Numbered from the stretch's first letter, positions 9,549-21,200 are shown. The stretch: 64,000 nucleotides of DNA from Bradyrhizobium sp. MOS003 (GCF_003020125.1 NZ_PYFW01000003.1:620001-684000), one strand, 5' to 3'. Notes: a model not told the origin generated them from the letters alone. A program made the numbers and translations.

Positions 9549-10472
9549 TTGGATAAGCTCAGCAGCCTGCGGGCCTTCGTGAAGGTGGTCGAAAGCGGCA
9601 GCTTTGCCGAGGCGGGTCGCCAGTTGCGGCTGTCGCGCTCGGCAATCAGCAAGTACGTCGCCGACCTCGAGGAGAGCCTCGGCGTCCAGCTGTTGAACCG
9701 GACTACGCGGCATGCGAGCCCGACCGAGAGCGGCAAGCGCTATTTCGAGCGCGCGCTCGTCATCCTCTCGGAGATCGAGGCCGCCGATCAGGCGGTGACG
9801 CAGGCCCAGTCGGCGCCGCGCGGGCTGCTCCGCGTCAACGCACCGATGTCGTTCGGAACGATGCGGTTAGGTCCGGTGCTCGCCGATTTCATGGCGCGTC
9901 ACGGCGAGCTTCAGCTCCAGATCGTGCTCAGCGACGACCTGCTCGATCCCGTGCAGGACGGTTTTGATGTCACGCTGCGGATCGCAGAACTGGAATCGTC
10001 CAGCCTGATCGCGCGAAAGATCATGCCGGTGGGGCGGGCCATCTGCGCCTCGCCGGACTATCTCGCGCGGCACGGCACGCCAAAGCACCCGCAGGATCTG
10101 CGCGAGCATGCTTCGCTGACTTACGGCTTCCTGCTGACCGGCAACCAGTGGAAGCTGACCGGCGCGGACGGCGACCACTGGATCCAGCCGGCATGGTCGC
10201 TTTGCGTCAACAACGCCGAGGTGCTGCGCGATGTCGCGATCAAGGGCAGGGGGATCGCGCTGCTGCCGGAGTTCATCGCGGCAGATGCGTTGAGGAAGGG
10301 CGAGCTACGCACGGTGCTGGATGATTATTCCGCGCCGCCGCTCGCGCTCTACGCGGTCTATCCGCCGACGCGGCATCTGTCTGTGAAGGTGCGGCTTTTC
10401 ATCGATTTTCTGGTCGAGCGGTTCGGGAGGGAGGATGAGGCGAGTGTGCTTATGCGGCCGCGCTCACACTAA
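9549..10472 (+). CDS. LysR-family transcriptional regulator
   Basis: This 307-residue DNA-binding regulator has an N-terminal winged helix-turn-helix (residues 1-60: LRAFVKVVESGSFAEAGRQL, then LSRSAISKYVADLE) and a C-terminal periplasmic-binding-protein-like effector domain (about 90-295). The inferred start is TTG 9549, giving the standard MDKLSSLRAF N-terminus. It is divergent from the dioxygenase/hydrolase operon and is the likely regulator of it, perhaps sensing a quinone or aromatic. Its TAA stop overlaps the stop of the convergent kinase gene (10469-10472), leaving no room for a conventional terminator. Confidence 0.92.
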   Translation: MDKLSSLRAFVKVVESGSFAEAGRQLRLSRSAISKYVADLEESLGVQLLNRTTRHASPTESGKRYFERALVILSEIEAADQAVTQAQSAPRGLLRVNAPMSFGTMRLGPVLADFMARHGELQLQIVLSDDLLDPVQDGFDVTLRIAELESSSLIARKIMPVGRAICASPDYLARHGTPKHPQDLREHASLTYGFLLTGNQWKLTGADGDHWIQPAWSLCVNNAEVLRDVAIKGRGIALLPEFIAADALRKGELRTVLDDYSAPPLALYAVYPPTRHLSVKVRLFIDFLVERFGREDEASVLMRPRSH

Positions 10473-13162
10473 CCGGCGGACCGCGGCTCGGCTGACGCGA
10501 GCAGCTCGCCGAGCGCCCATATCGATGCGTGCAGAAGCGCTGCAAGTTCATTAGCCGCACTCTGGTACTCCGCCGGCGACATCGAAGGCGCCGCAAGCTC
10601 GACCTCGCGGCAGCGCTCGAACAGGCGGACGAGGCCGAGCGCGCTGGCTGCGCTGCCGAGCTGATGCGCGGATCGCGCGAGTTGCTTCCGATCGCCGGAT
10701 GTCGCGGCCTTCGCGATGTCGTCGATAAGGCATTCGCTGGTCTCTCCGAGCAAATGATGGAGCTTTGCGATTTGTGCGGACCCCAGCAGCTCCCGCTGGT
10801 CGTCGAGGAAGCGCCGGTCGATCAGTGCGCCCGCGGAGAGTTGCACGGCTGCCGGCTCGACCTTCGGATCGTCCTCGATCGCCTCGCGGAGCGCGTTGAT
10901 CAGGATCGGCTTGCTGACGACCCGGACAATGCCTGCGTCCGTGAGCCGTTCGCGCGCGCTGGAGGATACGTCCGCCGTCACGGCCATGATGCGCGGCATC
11001 CTCGGCAGCTCGAGCTTGCCGATCCGCGATGCCGCCTCGACGCCGTCCATGTCGGGCATGTGCAGGTCCATCAAGATGACGTCGAACGATTGCTCACGGG
11101 CGAGAGCAATGGCGGAGGCGCCATTCCTCGCGATGGTCGGATGATGGCCGAGCCGCCTCAGGATCGCTTCGCCGACCTCGCAATTGACGGGATCGTCATC
11201 GACCAGCAACACGCGGAGCGGTCGCGATGGCGGCGCGACCGTACCTTGCGCGACACCGCTCGCGGCCACGCAGATCGGCACCTCGAACGTGAACGTGCTG
11301 CCCGCGCCCGGCGTGCTCTCCACCGTCAGCTCGCCGCCCATCAAGCGGCTGAGGCGGCGCGCGATGGCAAGGCCGAGGCCGGTGCCGCCGAACCGTCGTG
11401 CAATGCTGTCGTCGGCCTGGACGAAGTCCTCGAAGATCCGCTCGTGCATGTCGGGGGCGATGCCGATGCCGGTGTCGCGAACGGTGATGCGCAGCAGGAT
11501 ATGTTCGTCATGCCGCTCGGCGGTCGCGTTCACGGCGATCCCGCCCGATGGCGTGAACTTGATGGCGTTGCCCATGAGGTTGAGCAGGATGCGATTGAGC
11601 CTGACCGGGTCGCCGTGCACGGAGGTGTCGACCGAGACATCGCAGGCAAGGTCGAAGGTCAGACCCTTGCCGAGGGCCTGCGGACGCATCAGGTCGGCGG
11701 CCGTCTCGATCAGCTGGTCGAGGCGGAAGCTGCGCGGCTCCAGCGCCTCGGTGCTGGCCTCAAGCCGCGCATATTCCAGGATGGCGTCGACCAGCGCGAT
11801 CAGCGTCTCACCCGATGCGGCTGCGGTCGTGAGATGGCGCCGCTGCGCTTCGCCAAGGCTGCCGTCGTCGAGCAGTTGCAGCACGCCCATGACGCCGTTC
11901 AACGGCGTGCGCAGCTCGTGGCTGACGACGGCGAGGAAACGCGATTTTGTCTCGTTGGCCGCCACCGCCACGCTGCGCGCGCGCTCGGCGGCGTCGTGCT
12001 CGGCAAGGGCCTGATCGCGCGCTTTCTCCAGTTCGGAGGTGCGCTCGACCACCTTGCGCTCGAGCGTCGCGTAGGAATAGCGCAGCTGCGCGGCCATCCG
12101 GTTGAACTGGTCGCCGAGCGCTTCCAGCTCGTCACCGGTCTTGATCGCGAGCCGCAGGCCGAGATCGCCGCTCCCGATGCGCCGCGCGCCCTGCGTCAGG
12201 AGCTGGATCGGCCCCGTCATGCGCCGGCTGAGAAAGAGAGAGACCAGCACCGCACCGGCGAGCAGGACGACGAGGAGAAAGGTCGAACGGCCGATCGACG
12301 CATAGATCGGCGCATAGGCTTCGCTGAGCGGCAGTTCGACGAACACCAGCCAGCCGAGCGAGGGGACCGTTGCATAGGTCGACAGCACGCGCTCGCCGGT
12401 CAGATCCTCCTTGACCAGCCCGCCGGAGGCCGGCCCCACACCATCGAGCGCGGCGCGGACGTCGGCATGTCCCGAGAGATCGCTGCGCTGAAGGGCCCGC
12501 CACAAATCGGGATGCGCGATCAAGACGCCCATGCGGTCGACCACGTAGGCCTTGCCGGTGTTGCCGACCCTGATGCCGGTGACGAGGTCCCAGATGAAAC
12601 GCAGATTCACCTCGGCGACGATCACATCGGGATTGCTGCCGGTGCCGCGTGTGGACAACGTCATGTATGGCTCGGTGTCGCCGAAGAAGTAGACCGGCCC
12701 GTAATAGGCCCGGCTATCGTTGGCGCCGCGGAAGGCCGGCGACGCCGAGAGGTCGGCCTTGCTGCCGATCCTGTCCGCCACACGACGCGACACGCGCACC
12801 CGCTCGATCCCTTGCGAATCGAGTTCGGCGATTTCCGCGATCGCCGGCGACAGGCGCATGAGACGGATGGCGTTCAGGCGCTGGTCTTCGTTGGTCGACA
12901 GTTCCGGCGGCAGGCGCGCGAGCCATCTGATCTGGCTCTCGATCTGGCCGATGAATTGGCCGATCTGGATCGCCGCGGAGGCGGCCTGTTCGCGCTGGGT
13001 TGCCGCCAGAAGCTGCTTCTGCTCGCGATAGGAGAACCAGACGTCGAAGCCGGTGCTGATGGCGAGCGCGGCAAAGGCGAGGGCGACGATCGAGTAGAGA
13101 TATTTACGGAACAGCCGGCCGGGAGGCGTCCGCAAATGTCCCTGGTCGACGGTTTCGTTCAC
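10469..13162 (-). CDS. Hybrid sensor histidine kinase with receiver and HPt domains
   Basis: This 897-residue membrane kinase has transmembrane helices at about 21-43 and 292-311, flanking a periplasmic Cache-like sensor (residues about 45-290). A HAMP domain (about 312-363) and a coiled coil follow. The HisKA domain has phospho-acceptor His415 in VVSHELRTP. The HATPase domain shows NAIKFTPSG, DTGIGIAP and GGTGLGLAI. The receiver (about 648-760) has Asp699 in ILMDLHMPDMDG and Lys751. The C-terminal HPt has His833 in SAHQLGSAAS. This is a full phosphorelay module of the BarA/ArcB type that should pass phosphate to an unlinked response regulator; none is nearby. Its start overlaps the upstream binding-protein gene by 4 bp. 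A long antisense frame over it is a codon-bias shadow. Confidence 0.93.
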   Translation of the reverse strand: MNETVDQGHLRTPPGRLFRKYLYSIVALAFAALAISTGFDVWFSYREQKQLLAATQREQAASAAIQIGQFIGQIESQIRWLARLPPELSTNEDQRLNAIRLMRLSPAIAEIAELDSQGIERVRVSRRVADRIGSKADLSASPAFRGANDSRAYYGPVYFFGDTEPYMTLSTRGTGSNPDVIVAEVNLRFIWDLVTGIRVGNTGKAYVVDRMGVLIAHPDLWRALQRSDLSGHADVRAALDGVGPASGGLVKEDLTGERVLSTYATVPSLGWLVFVELPLSEAYAPIYASIGRSTFLLVVLLAGAVLVSLFLSRRMTGPIQLLTQGARRIGSGDLGLRLAIKTGDELEALGDQFNRMAAQLRYSYATLERKVVERTSELEKARDQALAEHDAAERARSVAVAANETKSRFLAVVSHELRTPLNGVMGVLQLLDDGSLGEAQRRHLTTAAASGETLIALVDAILEYARLEASTEALEPRSFRLDQLIETAADLMRPQALGKGLTFDLACDVSVDTSVHGDPVRLNRILLNLMGNAIKFTPSGGIAVNATAERHDEHILLRITVRDTGIGIAPDMHERIFEDFVQADDSIARRFGGTGLGLAIARRLSRLMGGELTVESTPGAGSTFTFEVPICVAASGVAQGTVAPPSRPLRVLLVDDDPVNCEVGEAILRRLGHHPTIARNGASAIALAREQSFDVILMDLHMPDMDGVEAASRIGKLELPRMPRIMAVTADVSSSARERLTDAGIVRVVSKPILINALREAIEDDPKVEPAAVQLSAGALIDRRFLDDQRELLGSAQIAKLHHLLGETSECLIDDIAKAATSGDRKQLARSAHQLGSAASALGLVRLFERCREVELAAPSMSPAEYQSAANELAALLHASIWALGELLASAEPRSAG

Positions 13163-14190
13163 TCGCGGATCTCGTCGGCGCGCGCGAGCAGCGTGAAGGG
13201 AATGCTCAATCCCAGCGTTCGGGCGACCGTGCGGTTGATCATGAGCTCGTATTTCCGCGGCGATTGCACCGGAAGATCGCCGGCTTTGGTACCGCGCAGG
13301 ATCAGATCGACGTAGTCGGCGGAGCGCACTTCCAGCGTCGGCCCATAGCTCATCAATCCGCCGGCATCCATGAAGTAGTGGAACGGATAGATCGTGGGCA
13401 CGCGATACTTGGCGGCCGCCGCAACAACCGCCTGCCGGTTGACGACGAGGAAGCTGTCGACCAGCGCAATCATCGCCCCCTTCGGCTGTTCGGCGAAGCG
13501 CCTGACGGTTTCGTCAATGTCCCCGGGCGCGTCGACCGGGACGGGGACGACGGACACGCCGCACTCGGCCGCTTCCTGCTCGATCGAGTCCAGGAAGAAG
13601 CGTCCCGCCCGAGGCGTGGTCGACGGGTTGTACAGGGCACCCACGCGGGCAATATCCGGCACGGCCTCACGGACGAGCTGAAGCCATTTGCCGCCCATCT
13701 CGGCGGTGCTGCTGGTGAAACCCGTCACGTTGCCGCCGGGATGGGCAAGGCTTTCGACGAAGCCATTGCCGACAGGATCATTGGCGGTCGCGAACACGAT
13801 TGGAATGGTCTTGGTGGCGGCAAGAACGGCCGCGGTTTCGACCGTCGACCCTGTCAGAATCACGTCCGGCTTGAGCTCCAGCAATTCCTGAATTGCCGTC
13901 TTCATCCGGCCCGGTGCGCCGAAGCTCGAACGGAGCTCGAGGCGGAAGTTGACGCCTTCGACCCAGCCGCGCTGCCTCAAGCCGACGATGAGGCCGCCGA
14001 GCCGGGAGGTCGCGCTGTCGATCATGCTCCTTCGGGTCAGCTCGTCGTCGAGCGGCAATGCGGTCAACGATGCGACGATCCGCATGCGATCCGACGTTGC
14101 GCCGAGCGCGACCCATCCTGCGGCGGTTGCGCCCGCAAGTCGAATGAAGCCGCGGCGATCCACCGCGAGAGCGGAAGGCCGTTCGGTCAT
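13159..14190 (-). CDS. ABC-type substrate-binding protein (ABC_sub_bind family), Tat signal
   Basis: This 343-residue predicted periplasmic protein has a twin-arginine signal (DRRGFIRLAGATAAGW, residues about 11-26). The body matches the TrpX/ABC_sub_bind family: a two-domain Rossmann-like fold with LRQRGWVEGVNF, LKPDVILTGS, IVFATANDPVGNGFV and HPGGNVTGF. No permease or ATPase lies beside it; instead the next gene, overlapping by 4 bp, is a hybrid histidine kinase with a periplasmic sensor. It is therefore more likely a ligand-binding co-sensor than a transport component (inference). The ligand is unknown. Confidence 0.88.
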   Translation of the reverse strand: MTERPSALAVDRRGFIRLAGATAAGWVALGATSDRMRIVASLTALPLDDELTRRSMIDSATSRLGGLIVGLRQRGWVEGVNFRLELRSSFGAPGRMKTAIQELLELKPDVILTGSTVETAAVLAATKTIPIVFATANDPVGNGFVESLAHPGGNVTGFTSSTAEMGGKWLQLVREAVPDIARVGALYNPSTTPRAGRFFLDSIEQEAAECGVSVVPVPVDAPGDIDETVRRFAEQPKGAMIALVDSFLVVNRQAVVAAAAKYRVPTIYPFHYFMDAGGLMSYGPTLEVRSADYVDLILRGTKAGDLPVQSPRKYELMINRTVARTLGLSIPFTLLARADEIRE

Positions 14191-14363
14191 GGAATTCTTT
14201 GCATATCGCTTGCCCCGGTTCGTTGCTTAGCGCGAACGGCCGGTGTCCACAATTGATGAAAAAAAGCGCTTGTGAATGTTCATTCGCAGCGTTTGGCAGC
14301 CCGATACCGTATTCCTACGCAGCCAAAGAGTCGCTGTTTCGAACCTTGTCTCCTCGGTGGCGC

Positions 14364-14394
14364 GTTGTAACGCCTTGTGGCGTTGCAACATTTT
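14364..14394 (+). terminator. Leader hairpin followed by T-run
   Basis: An 11-bp stem (GTTGTAACGCC with GGCGTTGCAAC, one G-U pair) closes a TTGT loop and is followed by ATTTT. It sits about 90 bp upstream of the start of the small secreted-protein gene, in the 292-bp gap after the divergent binding-protein operon. It looks like an intrinsic terminator or attenuator in the leader of the adhesin-side genes. Confidence 0.5.
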
Positions 14395-14482
14395 CCGTCT
14401 CCGTTGCGGTGACGGTTCGGGGGGCCGATTTCGCAGCTGCCGATTTTTCAAGCGTTGTTTAAAGTTGTTTCGAAGGTTCTCG

Positions 14483-15232
14483 ATGCGCAAAATCTATCTC
14501 GTTCCGGCCGTCGTCGGCCTGCTCACCTGCATTGCAGCCGGACCGCTCGCGGCCCAGGGCGCCGTACCGAAGCAGAAGGCTGCGCCGGCTCCCAGAGCCG
14601 CTGCGGCCGGCGCTCCCGCTGCGGCGGGCACGCCCGTCGCCGCCGGGGCACCGTCGGCCGAGACACCGGCCGCCGACGACAAGGCCAAGGCGATCGACGG
14701 CTTCCGCTCCGCCAAGTTCGGGATGAACGAGACGGACGTGCGCGCGGCGATGACGAAGGATTTCAACGCCAAGCCCGACGCCATCAAGTCACAGGACAAT
14801 GCGTCCGAGCTGACGCACAGCCTGCTGTATGCGGCCCCCGACCTGCTGCCGAACGGCGGCACCGCCGAGCTCTCCTACGTGTTCGGCTACAAGTCGAAGT
14901 CGCTGATCCAGGTCGGCGCGGTCTGGTCGAAGGGGACTGACGCCGCAATGACGCCGGAGAAGCTGTTCTCCAACGCCAACATCCTGCGCGCCCATTTCAT
15001 GGGTGAGGGCTTCAAGCCCGACTCCATCGCCGTCAATATGCCCGTCGCTGGCGGCATCGTGATGTTCCGCGGCAGCGACGCCAAGGATCGCTCGGTGATC
15101 CTGCTGCTCCAGGGCACGTTCGAGAACAAGGAGAACAACCAGCGCGTCCTGACGCCGACCAGCCTGCTGCTGTTCTACGTGGCAGACGCCAAGAGCCCCG
15201 ACATCTTCAAGCTGCCGCCCGGCCAGTTCTGA
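14483..15232 (+). CDS. Secreted protein of unknown function, Ala/Pro-rich N-terminus
   Basis: I do not recognise this 249-residue protein. A clear Sec signal peptide (MRKIYLVPAVVGLLTCIAAG, cleavage probably after LAAQ) is followed by a 40-residue Ala/Pro-rich linker and a compact domain from about residue 65 (GFRSAKFGMNETDVRAAMTK to the end). The start is ATG 14483, because the upstream open frame lacks sense and this one gives the signal peptide. It ends 66 bp before the giant adhesin, on the same strand, so it may be co-transcribed and belong to the adhesin locus, for example as a periplasmic helper; that is inference from position only. Confidence 0.75.
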   Translation: MRKIYLVPAVVGLLTCIAAGPLAAQGAVPKQKAAPAPRAAAAGAPAAAGTPVAAGAPSAETPAADDKAKAIDGFRSAKFGMNETDVRAAMTKDFNAKPDAIKSQDNASELTHSLLYAAPDLLPNGGTAELSYVFGYKSKSLIQVGAVWSKGTDAAMTPEKLFSNANILRAHFMGEGFKPDSIAVNMPVAGGIVMFRGSDAKDRSVILLLQGTFENKENNQRVLTPTSLLLFYVADAKSPDIFKLPPGQF

Positions 15233-15298
15233 TGCCTGGATCGCACATTCTCCCACCTGGTTGTGGATCGGCGCCAATGCCGATGAAGAGGATCTGAC

Positions 15299-18200
15299 AT
15301 GCCCGGACCATCTGCGGCGCGAGACAATGACGAACTGACGACGCTGCGCCGGTTGGCGGGGTTTCGTTCGATGTCGCTGCTCTGCGCGATGCAGATGGTG
15401 TTCCTGCCGGTATTCAGCGTCCGCGTTCAGGCGCAGACGGCGAACGTCATCGTTCCCGATGGACGCACTGGAACGAGCCTCCAGACCTCCGGCAGCGTCA
15501 CCAACGTCACGACGTCGACGGTCTCGGGCAACAACGCCTTCAACTCGTTCTCGCAGTTCAGCGTCGGGCAGGGCAACACCGTCAATCTGCAACTGCCGAC
15601 GGGGACGCAAAACCTCGTCAACATCGTTCGCGACGCGCCGGTCTACGTCAACGGTACGCTGAACTCCTACATGAACGGCTCGATCGGCGGTAACGTCTAT
15701 TTCGCCGATCCCAAGGGGTTCGTGGTCGGCCGCAGCGGCGTGGTCAATGTCGGCAGCCTCAACGTCTCGACGCCGACGCGTGAGTTCACCGATAGCCTGA
15801 TCGGCCCGGGAGGCGCGATCAACGGCACGGCCGTCGGCAATTTGATGGCCGGCTCGTTCCCGGTTTCGCCGGACGGTAACATCCGTATCTACGGCCGCAT
15901 CAACGCCCAGGACGGCGTGCGGTTGACGGGGCAGAACGTCTTCGTCGGCGGCGCCACCCAGCGCGACATCGCCAATCTCGACCACGCCGCGAAGTTCGCG
16001 GCGTCCGTCAATTCCAAGGGCCTGCGCAGCGCCAGCGCGATCACCGTCAGCAACGGTTCGATCCATATCGGCGCCGTCAACAACGCCCGCGTCAACGGCC
16101 GCTTGACCGCGCGCAGCAAGACCACGACGCCGAGCAACATTACCGTCGTGGCCGGCAACAACATCGACATCGGCAAGAACGCCAGGCTGAGCACGGCGAG
16201 CAGGACGGGAGATGCCGGCGGCGTTCTCGTCAAGGCCGTCAACGACGTAACGGTCAGGAGTGGTGCGAAGTTCAATGCCAGCTCGAAGGTGGGCAATGCG
16301 GGCCTGGTCGAACTGAGCGGAAACGGCGTCATCGACGTCGGCAGCGGGGTTACCATCAACCTCAGCGCACCGGCCGGCCGGGCTGGCACGCTGCTGATCG
16401 ACCCGACCGATGTGGTCATCGGTGACGCGAGCCAGGGCGACACCGGCGTGACGCTGTCGAACAGCTCGGTCGCCAACGCCATCGCGGCGCTGAGCGCCGG
16501 TGCCACCTATCTGGTCCAGGCCGACAATTCGGTCACGCTGGCTGCGCATGCGCTGATCGATGCCCGACGGCTCGATGCGAATGGTCATTCGACAGGCAAT
16601 GCCAACAACGTCACCATCGACGCGCCGAATATCACCATGTCGAGCGGCGCCAGGATTCTGGCCCAGGTGGTCGATTTCGGTGGCTCCCACTACACCAACG
16701 GCAACGTCACGCTGACGGCGACGGCGAGCGACACCAGGCTGTCGGGCCAGGCCACCGCGACCACAGGGATCACGGTCGACGGCCAGATCACCGGCGGCGA
16801 CATTTCGATCGGCGCGACGTCGACCGCGACGTCCAGCTTCACGAGCTCGGTCCCCGGCCTCTTCACGCTGGTGGGCACCACGCTCGCGGCCTCGCTTCTC
16901 GGCATCAACGGCGGCTATGTGGCTGCGAGCGCCACGGCGACGATCAACATCAACGGCAACGCCAACATCAACGGCGCCGGCAACATCATGATCGCCTCGC
17001 ATGGCTCCGAGACGGCGCAAGATCCGGCAATTGCGAGCACCTTGCTCGGCGCCTCGCCGATCGGCGCTTCGGCTGTCGTCGGCAAGATCGACGGCAACGT
17101 CACCACCAATGTTGCCTCCGGCGCCACGATCAGCGCGGGCGGCAACCTCGGCATCCACGCCATCAACGACGGTACGCTGAACGTCGCAGCGGTCGCGGCC
17201 ACCTCCAGCGCGCAATTCGTCGAGACGGTTGCCTATTCCACCGGCTCGGTCTCGACCACGGCCAATGTGGCGACCGGCGCGCACCTTTCCGTCGGCAATG
17301 TGACCGCATCCGGCAACACGCTGACGGTGCGTGCGATCAACAACAATTCGTTTGCGACCAGTGCGACATCGGTCGCGCTGAGCACACCGAATGCGAGCGG
17401 TGGCGTGGGCGGTGCGCTCGCCATCAGCGACGTCACCACGTCCGCAACGGCGAAGCTCGGCTCCTCGCTGGGCACCAGCACGTCGTCGCGGATGAACGGC
17501 TCCGTCCTGGTCGAGGCGACCTCGAACACGACCAGCAACTCGACCATGGCCTCGACCATCGTCGGTACGCCGGCGATCATTGGCGCGATCCAGGGGTTCA
17601 TGGTCTCCAGCCCCAGCATATCGGGGATGATGGCTCAGCAGATGATCTCGCTGATGCCGGTGGACTTCAATTTCAAGGCCGCCGGTGCGCTGTCGCTGGC
17701 CAACAGCACCGAAAACGCGACCGCATCGATCGGGCAGAATCCGAACGGCGGCGCCCCCAGCCTTTATGTGAGCGGCAATGTCGCGGTCGTCAGCACCCTC
17801 GTCGATCGGGGCGTGCGCAGCAATGCGACGGCTTCCGCGATCACCTCGGACGCCTCGAGCGGCGAGGGGGTCGCGATCAGCGCCGCGGTCGCCTGGGGCA
17901 ATTTCAACCACAATTCGAACGCCTATATCGGTAGCGGCACCACCGTCAACGCGGCCAACATCGCCGTTGACGCCAGCACCTGGATGCCAATCACCAACAC
18001 CTGGTTGAAGTGGGACGGTCTGACCGAGGTCCTCGGCCACCTCAACGGCAATCTCGGCGTCGGCGGCAATATCCTGACGAGCTATGCCAACGCGACGGCG
18101 GACGCCGGCGATACCATCGCCGTCGCCGGCTCGATGAACCATTTCGTCGTGAACAACAACACGACGGCGTGGGTGGCGGGCAGCGCCAGCTTGACCGCAA

Positions 18201-21200
18201 CATGCACGACGGCTTGCGGCAGCACCGCGACCGTGAACAGCGGCGACGTCCACACTTACGACGCCAGCATCCAGATCGCGGCAACGACGACGACGGCGTC
18301 GATCGATGCCGCCGGCAATGTCGGTACCCTCGGCTTCCTGCCCGGCAACACCTCCGGCGGCTCTTCGGTGGGCGGCTCGCTCAATTTCGTCCAGTTCAAT
18401 ACCAAAACCATCGCCGGCGTTTCGGACAGCGCGACGCTGCGGGCGGGGGACGACATTGCCGTCAACGCGATCACCTCGGACCAGTTCGTCGCGGTGGCGC
18501 CGTCATCCGGAAAGGCCGGCGGTGCGCTGGCGCTGAACGGCATCACCTCACTCGGCTTCCTGAACAACACGACGCATGCGTCGATCTCAAGCCAGGCCAC
18601 CGCCTATGCTCCGACCATCAACATCCTGGCGCAGCAGGATTTGTCGGTCGTGACGATCGCGGGTGCGGTCAATGTCGGCGGTGGCTCGGCGGTCGGGTTG
18701 TCCGTGGCCTATCTCGGCGCGAACATGGATACGTCCGCCTATATCGGCGACAACCATTCCGACATCCGGCCGGGCCCGTTCAGCAGCAATGATCCGTTTG
18801 CCGGCAACAGTGGCGGAAGCGGCTTGGTCAACGTCGACAACCTCACGATCAGCGCCACCACCTCGGGGCGGATCACGTCAGCGGCCGTCGCGGCGGCGAT
18901 TTCCTCGCCGTCATTGTCCAACTTCGCCGACAAGGCAAGCGCCGCCGGCGCGGCCGCAGCGGGCGGACCGGCCGGGATTGCGCTGGCTGTGAGCAAGATC
19001 ACCGCGGCCTCGGGATCGGGCACGGATGGCTTTACGATGGACCTGGCGGGCAGCTCGTCGGTGAGCGACGTCTCGCTCGGGACCAGCGCCTACATCAAGA
19101 ATGCGTCGGTCAACAAGTTCACTCCGACCAGCGCGGTGACGACGAACACGATCGTGCAGGCGCTCAACGACACGATCCTCAGCAACGGCTCCGGCTCCGC
19201 CGCGGCCAACATGTCGGGGGGGTCGTCTCAAGGCGCTGCCATCGGCGCCGCCATCGCGGCGGCGATCTCCAACAACGCCACATCAGCCTACATCTACGGC
19301 ACCACAATGCAGAACCAGAGCAATGTGACGGTGCAGGCGCTCAACGGCGGGTCGGAAACCGTCGTCGCCATCGGCGTGGCCGGCGGAACATCAGCCAATG
19401 CGGCCGCTCTGTCGGGGTCGGTCGGCATCATGACGGACAGCGCGAACGCCTATGTCGAGAGCTCAACCATCACGGGCCAGGCGACGGGGGTCAATCGCGC
19501 GATAGAGGTCGATGCCTACCAGACCACGAACATCGCGATCGGCGGTGGCTCACTTTATATGTCCGGCGGCAAGGCCGGCGTCGGTATCGGCCTGACCTAT
19601 GCCTCGATCGGCGATCCCACGGGCGGCAAGGCCACCGACGCGCATATCCGCAGCAGCTCGATCTCGAATTACGACACGCTGCTGGTGCTTGCCGACAGTG
19701 CCAGCGTGATTGCGGCCGGTGCAGCCTCGGGCGGGGGAGGGGCCAACGCCAACGGACTTGCCGGTGCGATCGTCGTCAGCGAAATCACGCCCACCACGAC
19801 GGCCTATATCAACAGCGGCGCGACCGTGAACATCAATGTCGGGCGCGTGACGGTGCTGGCCGACAGCGGCGCCGTGTCGGACCTCGATACGGCGCTCGGA
19901 AATCTCGTCAAGAAGTCGAACAACAATCGTCTCGCAGCGGACACGTGCACGGCCGCCGGCGGGATGGGCACGCAGAATTGCATCGATTTCAGCGCGGCGG
20001 CGCTCAACGACGGCGCCGGTAACGGTCCGGGCGCGAGCATCATCTCTGTTGCCGGCACGATCCAGGCCGGCAAGAACAATGTCGGGGCGTCGCTGGTGTA
20101 CGACACCATCGCGACGACGCATTCGGCCTATATCGCCAACGTGCTAATGACGACGGTTGGCGACGTCCGGGTGAGCGCGGTCGATTCGACGAAGATCCAG
20201 TCGGTCACGATCGGATTTGGTCTCGCGACCAGCCAGTTCGCCGGCGTCGGTGGTATGACGATCAGCTCGATAGCCAACACCGTCTCGGCGTCCATCGGCA
20301 ACAATTTGTCCAGCGCGACGCAATCGTCCGTCACGGGCAGGAACATTTCCGTCCTCGCGACCGACAATTCCAGCATCACCGGAACCGCCGCGGTCGCGGG
20401 CGCCTCGACGCAAGGCAGCGCCGCAGGCCTGGCGCTCGTCTACAGCAGTATCGCCAACAATGTCAGCTCCGGCGTTACCGGCTCGAAGCTGAGGGCCTCG
20501 GGCAACGTCGCCGTCAATGCGAACTCGAACGCTGGCATTTCGACCGTCGCTGTCGGTATCGCGATGTCCTCGCAGATCGGACTGGCCGGTTCGGTCGCCA
20601 CGAATCTGCTGGGGACGAATGTCACCGCCAGCATCACCGCTGCCGGCACCAACGGTGTCAACGGCGCCGACGTGATCGCTGCCAACAACGTCGGCGTGAT
20701 TGTCGGCAACAACGACAAGGCAGCGGTGTTCGCCGGCGCCGTGTCCATCAGCAAGGGGGCGGCCGGCGGTGCCGGTTCGCTGGTGACCAACAAGATCACC
20801 GGAACCACGGCCGCCTATATCAGCGGGGCCAACACGCTGGTCGACGCGCGGGGGACCAGCACCACCGATACGCTGTCGGTCAACAACGGAACGCTCGTCC
20901 ATGCCTTCGATCTCGGCGCAGCCCATGCGCCGAGCGACAGCACGCCCGACCTTTCCGAGAATCAGGACATCGTGCGCGGACTTGCCGTCGTGGCGAGCTC
21001 GCACCAGGCGGTCGTGGCCAATGTCGCCTCGCTCTCCGCCAGCAGCGGCATCGCCATCATGATCAACCCGATCACCAATGTGATGAGCGGGGCGACCTGG
21101 GCCTATATCGACAGCGCGGCCATCGACACCCGCCTGACCTCGTCGACGCTGGCGCCGCAGATCGAGGTCGCGGCATCGAGCTTCTCCTATTCGGGCACGC

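Noticed and set aside
10529..13315. A 928-codon plus-strand open frame
   Set aside because: It is antisense to the hybrid kinase, which has full catalytic motifs in order; the plus-strand product has none.
14789..18253. A 1,154-codon open frame on the minus strand
   Set aside because: It covers the secreted-protein and adhesin genes antisense, is Arg/Gly/Asp-rich without any domain, and is explained by GC-rich codon bias opposite a real gene.
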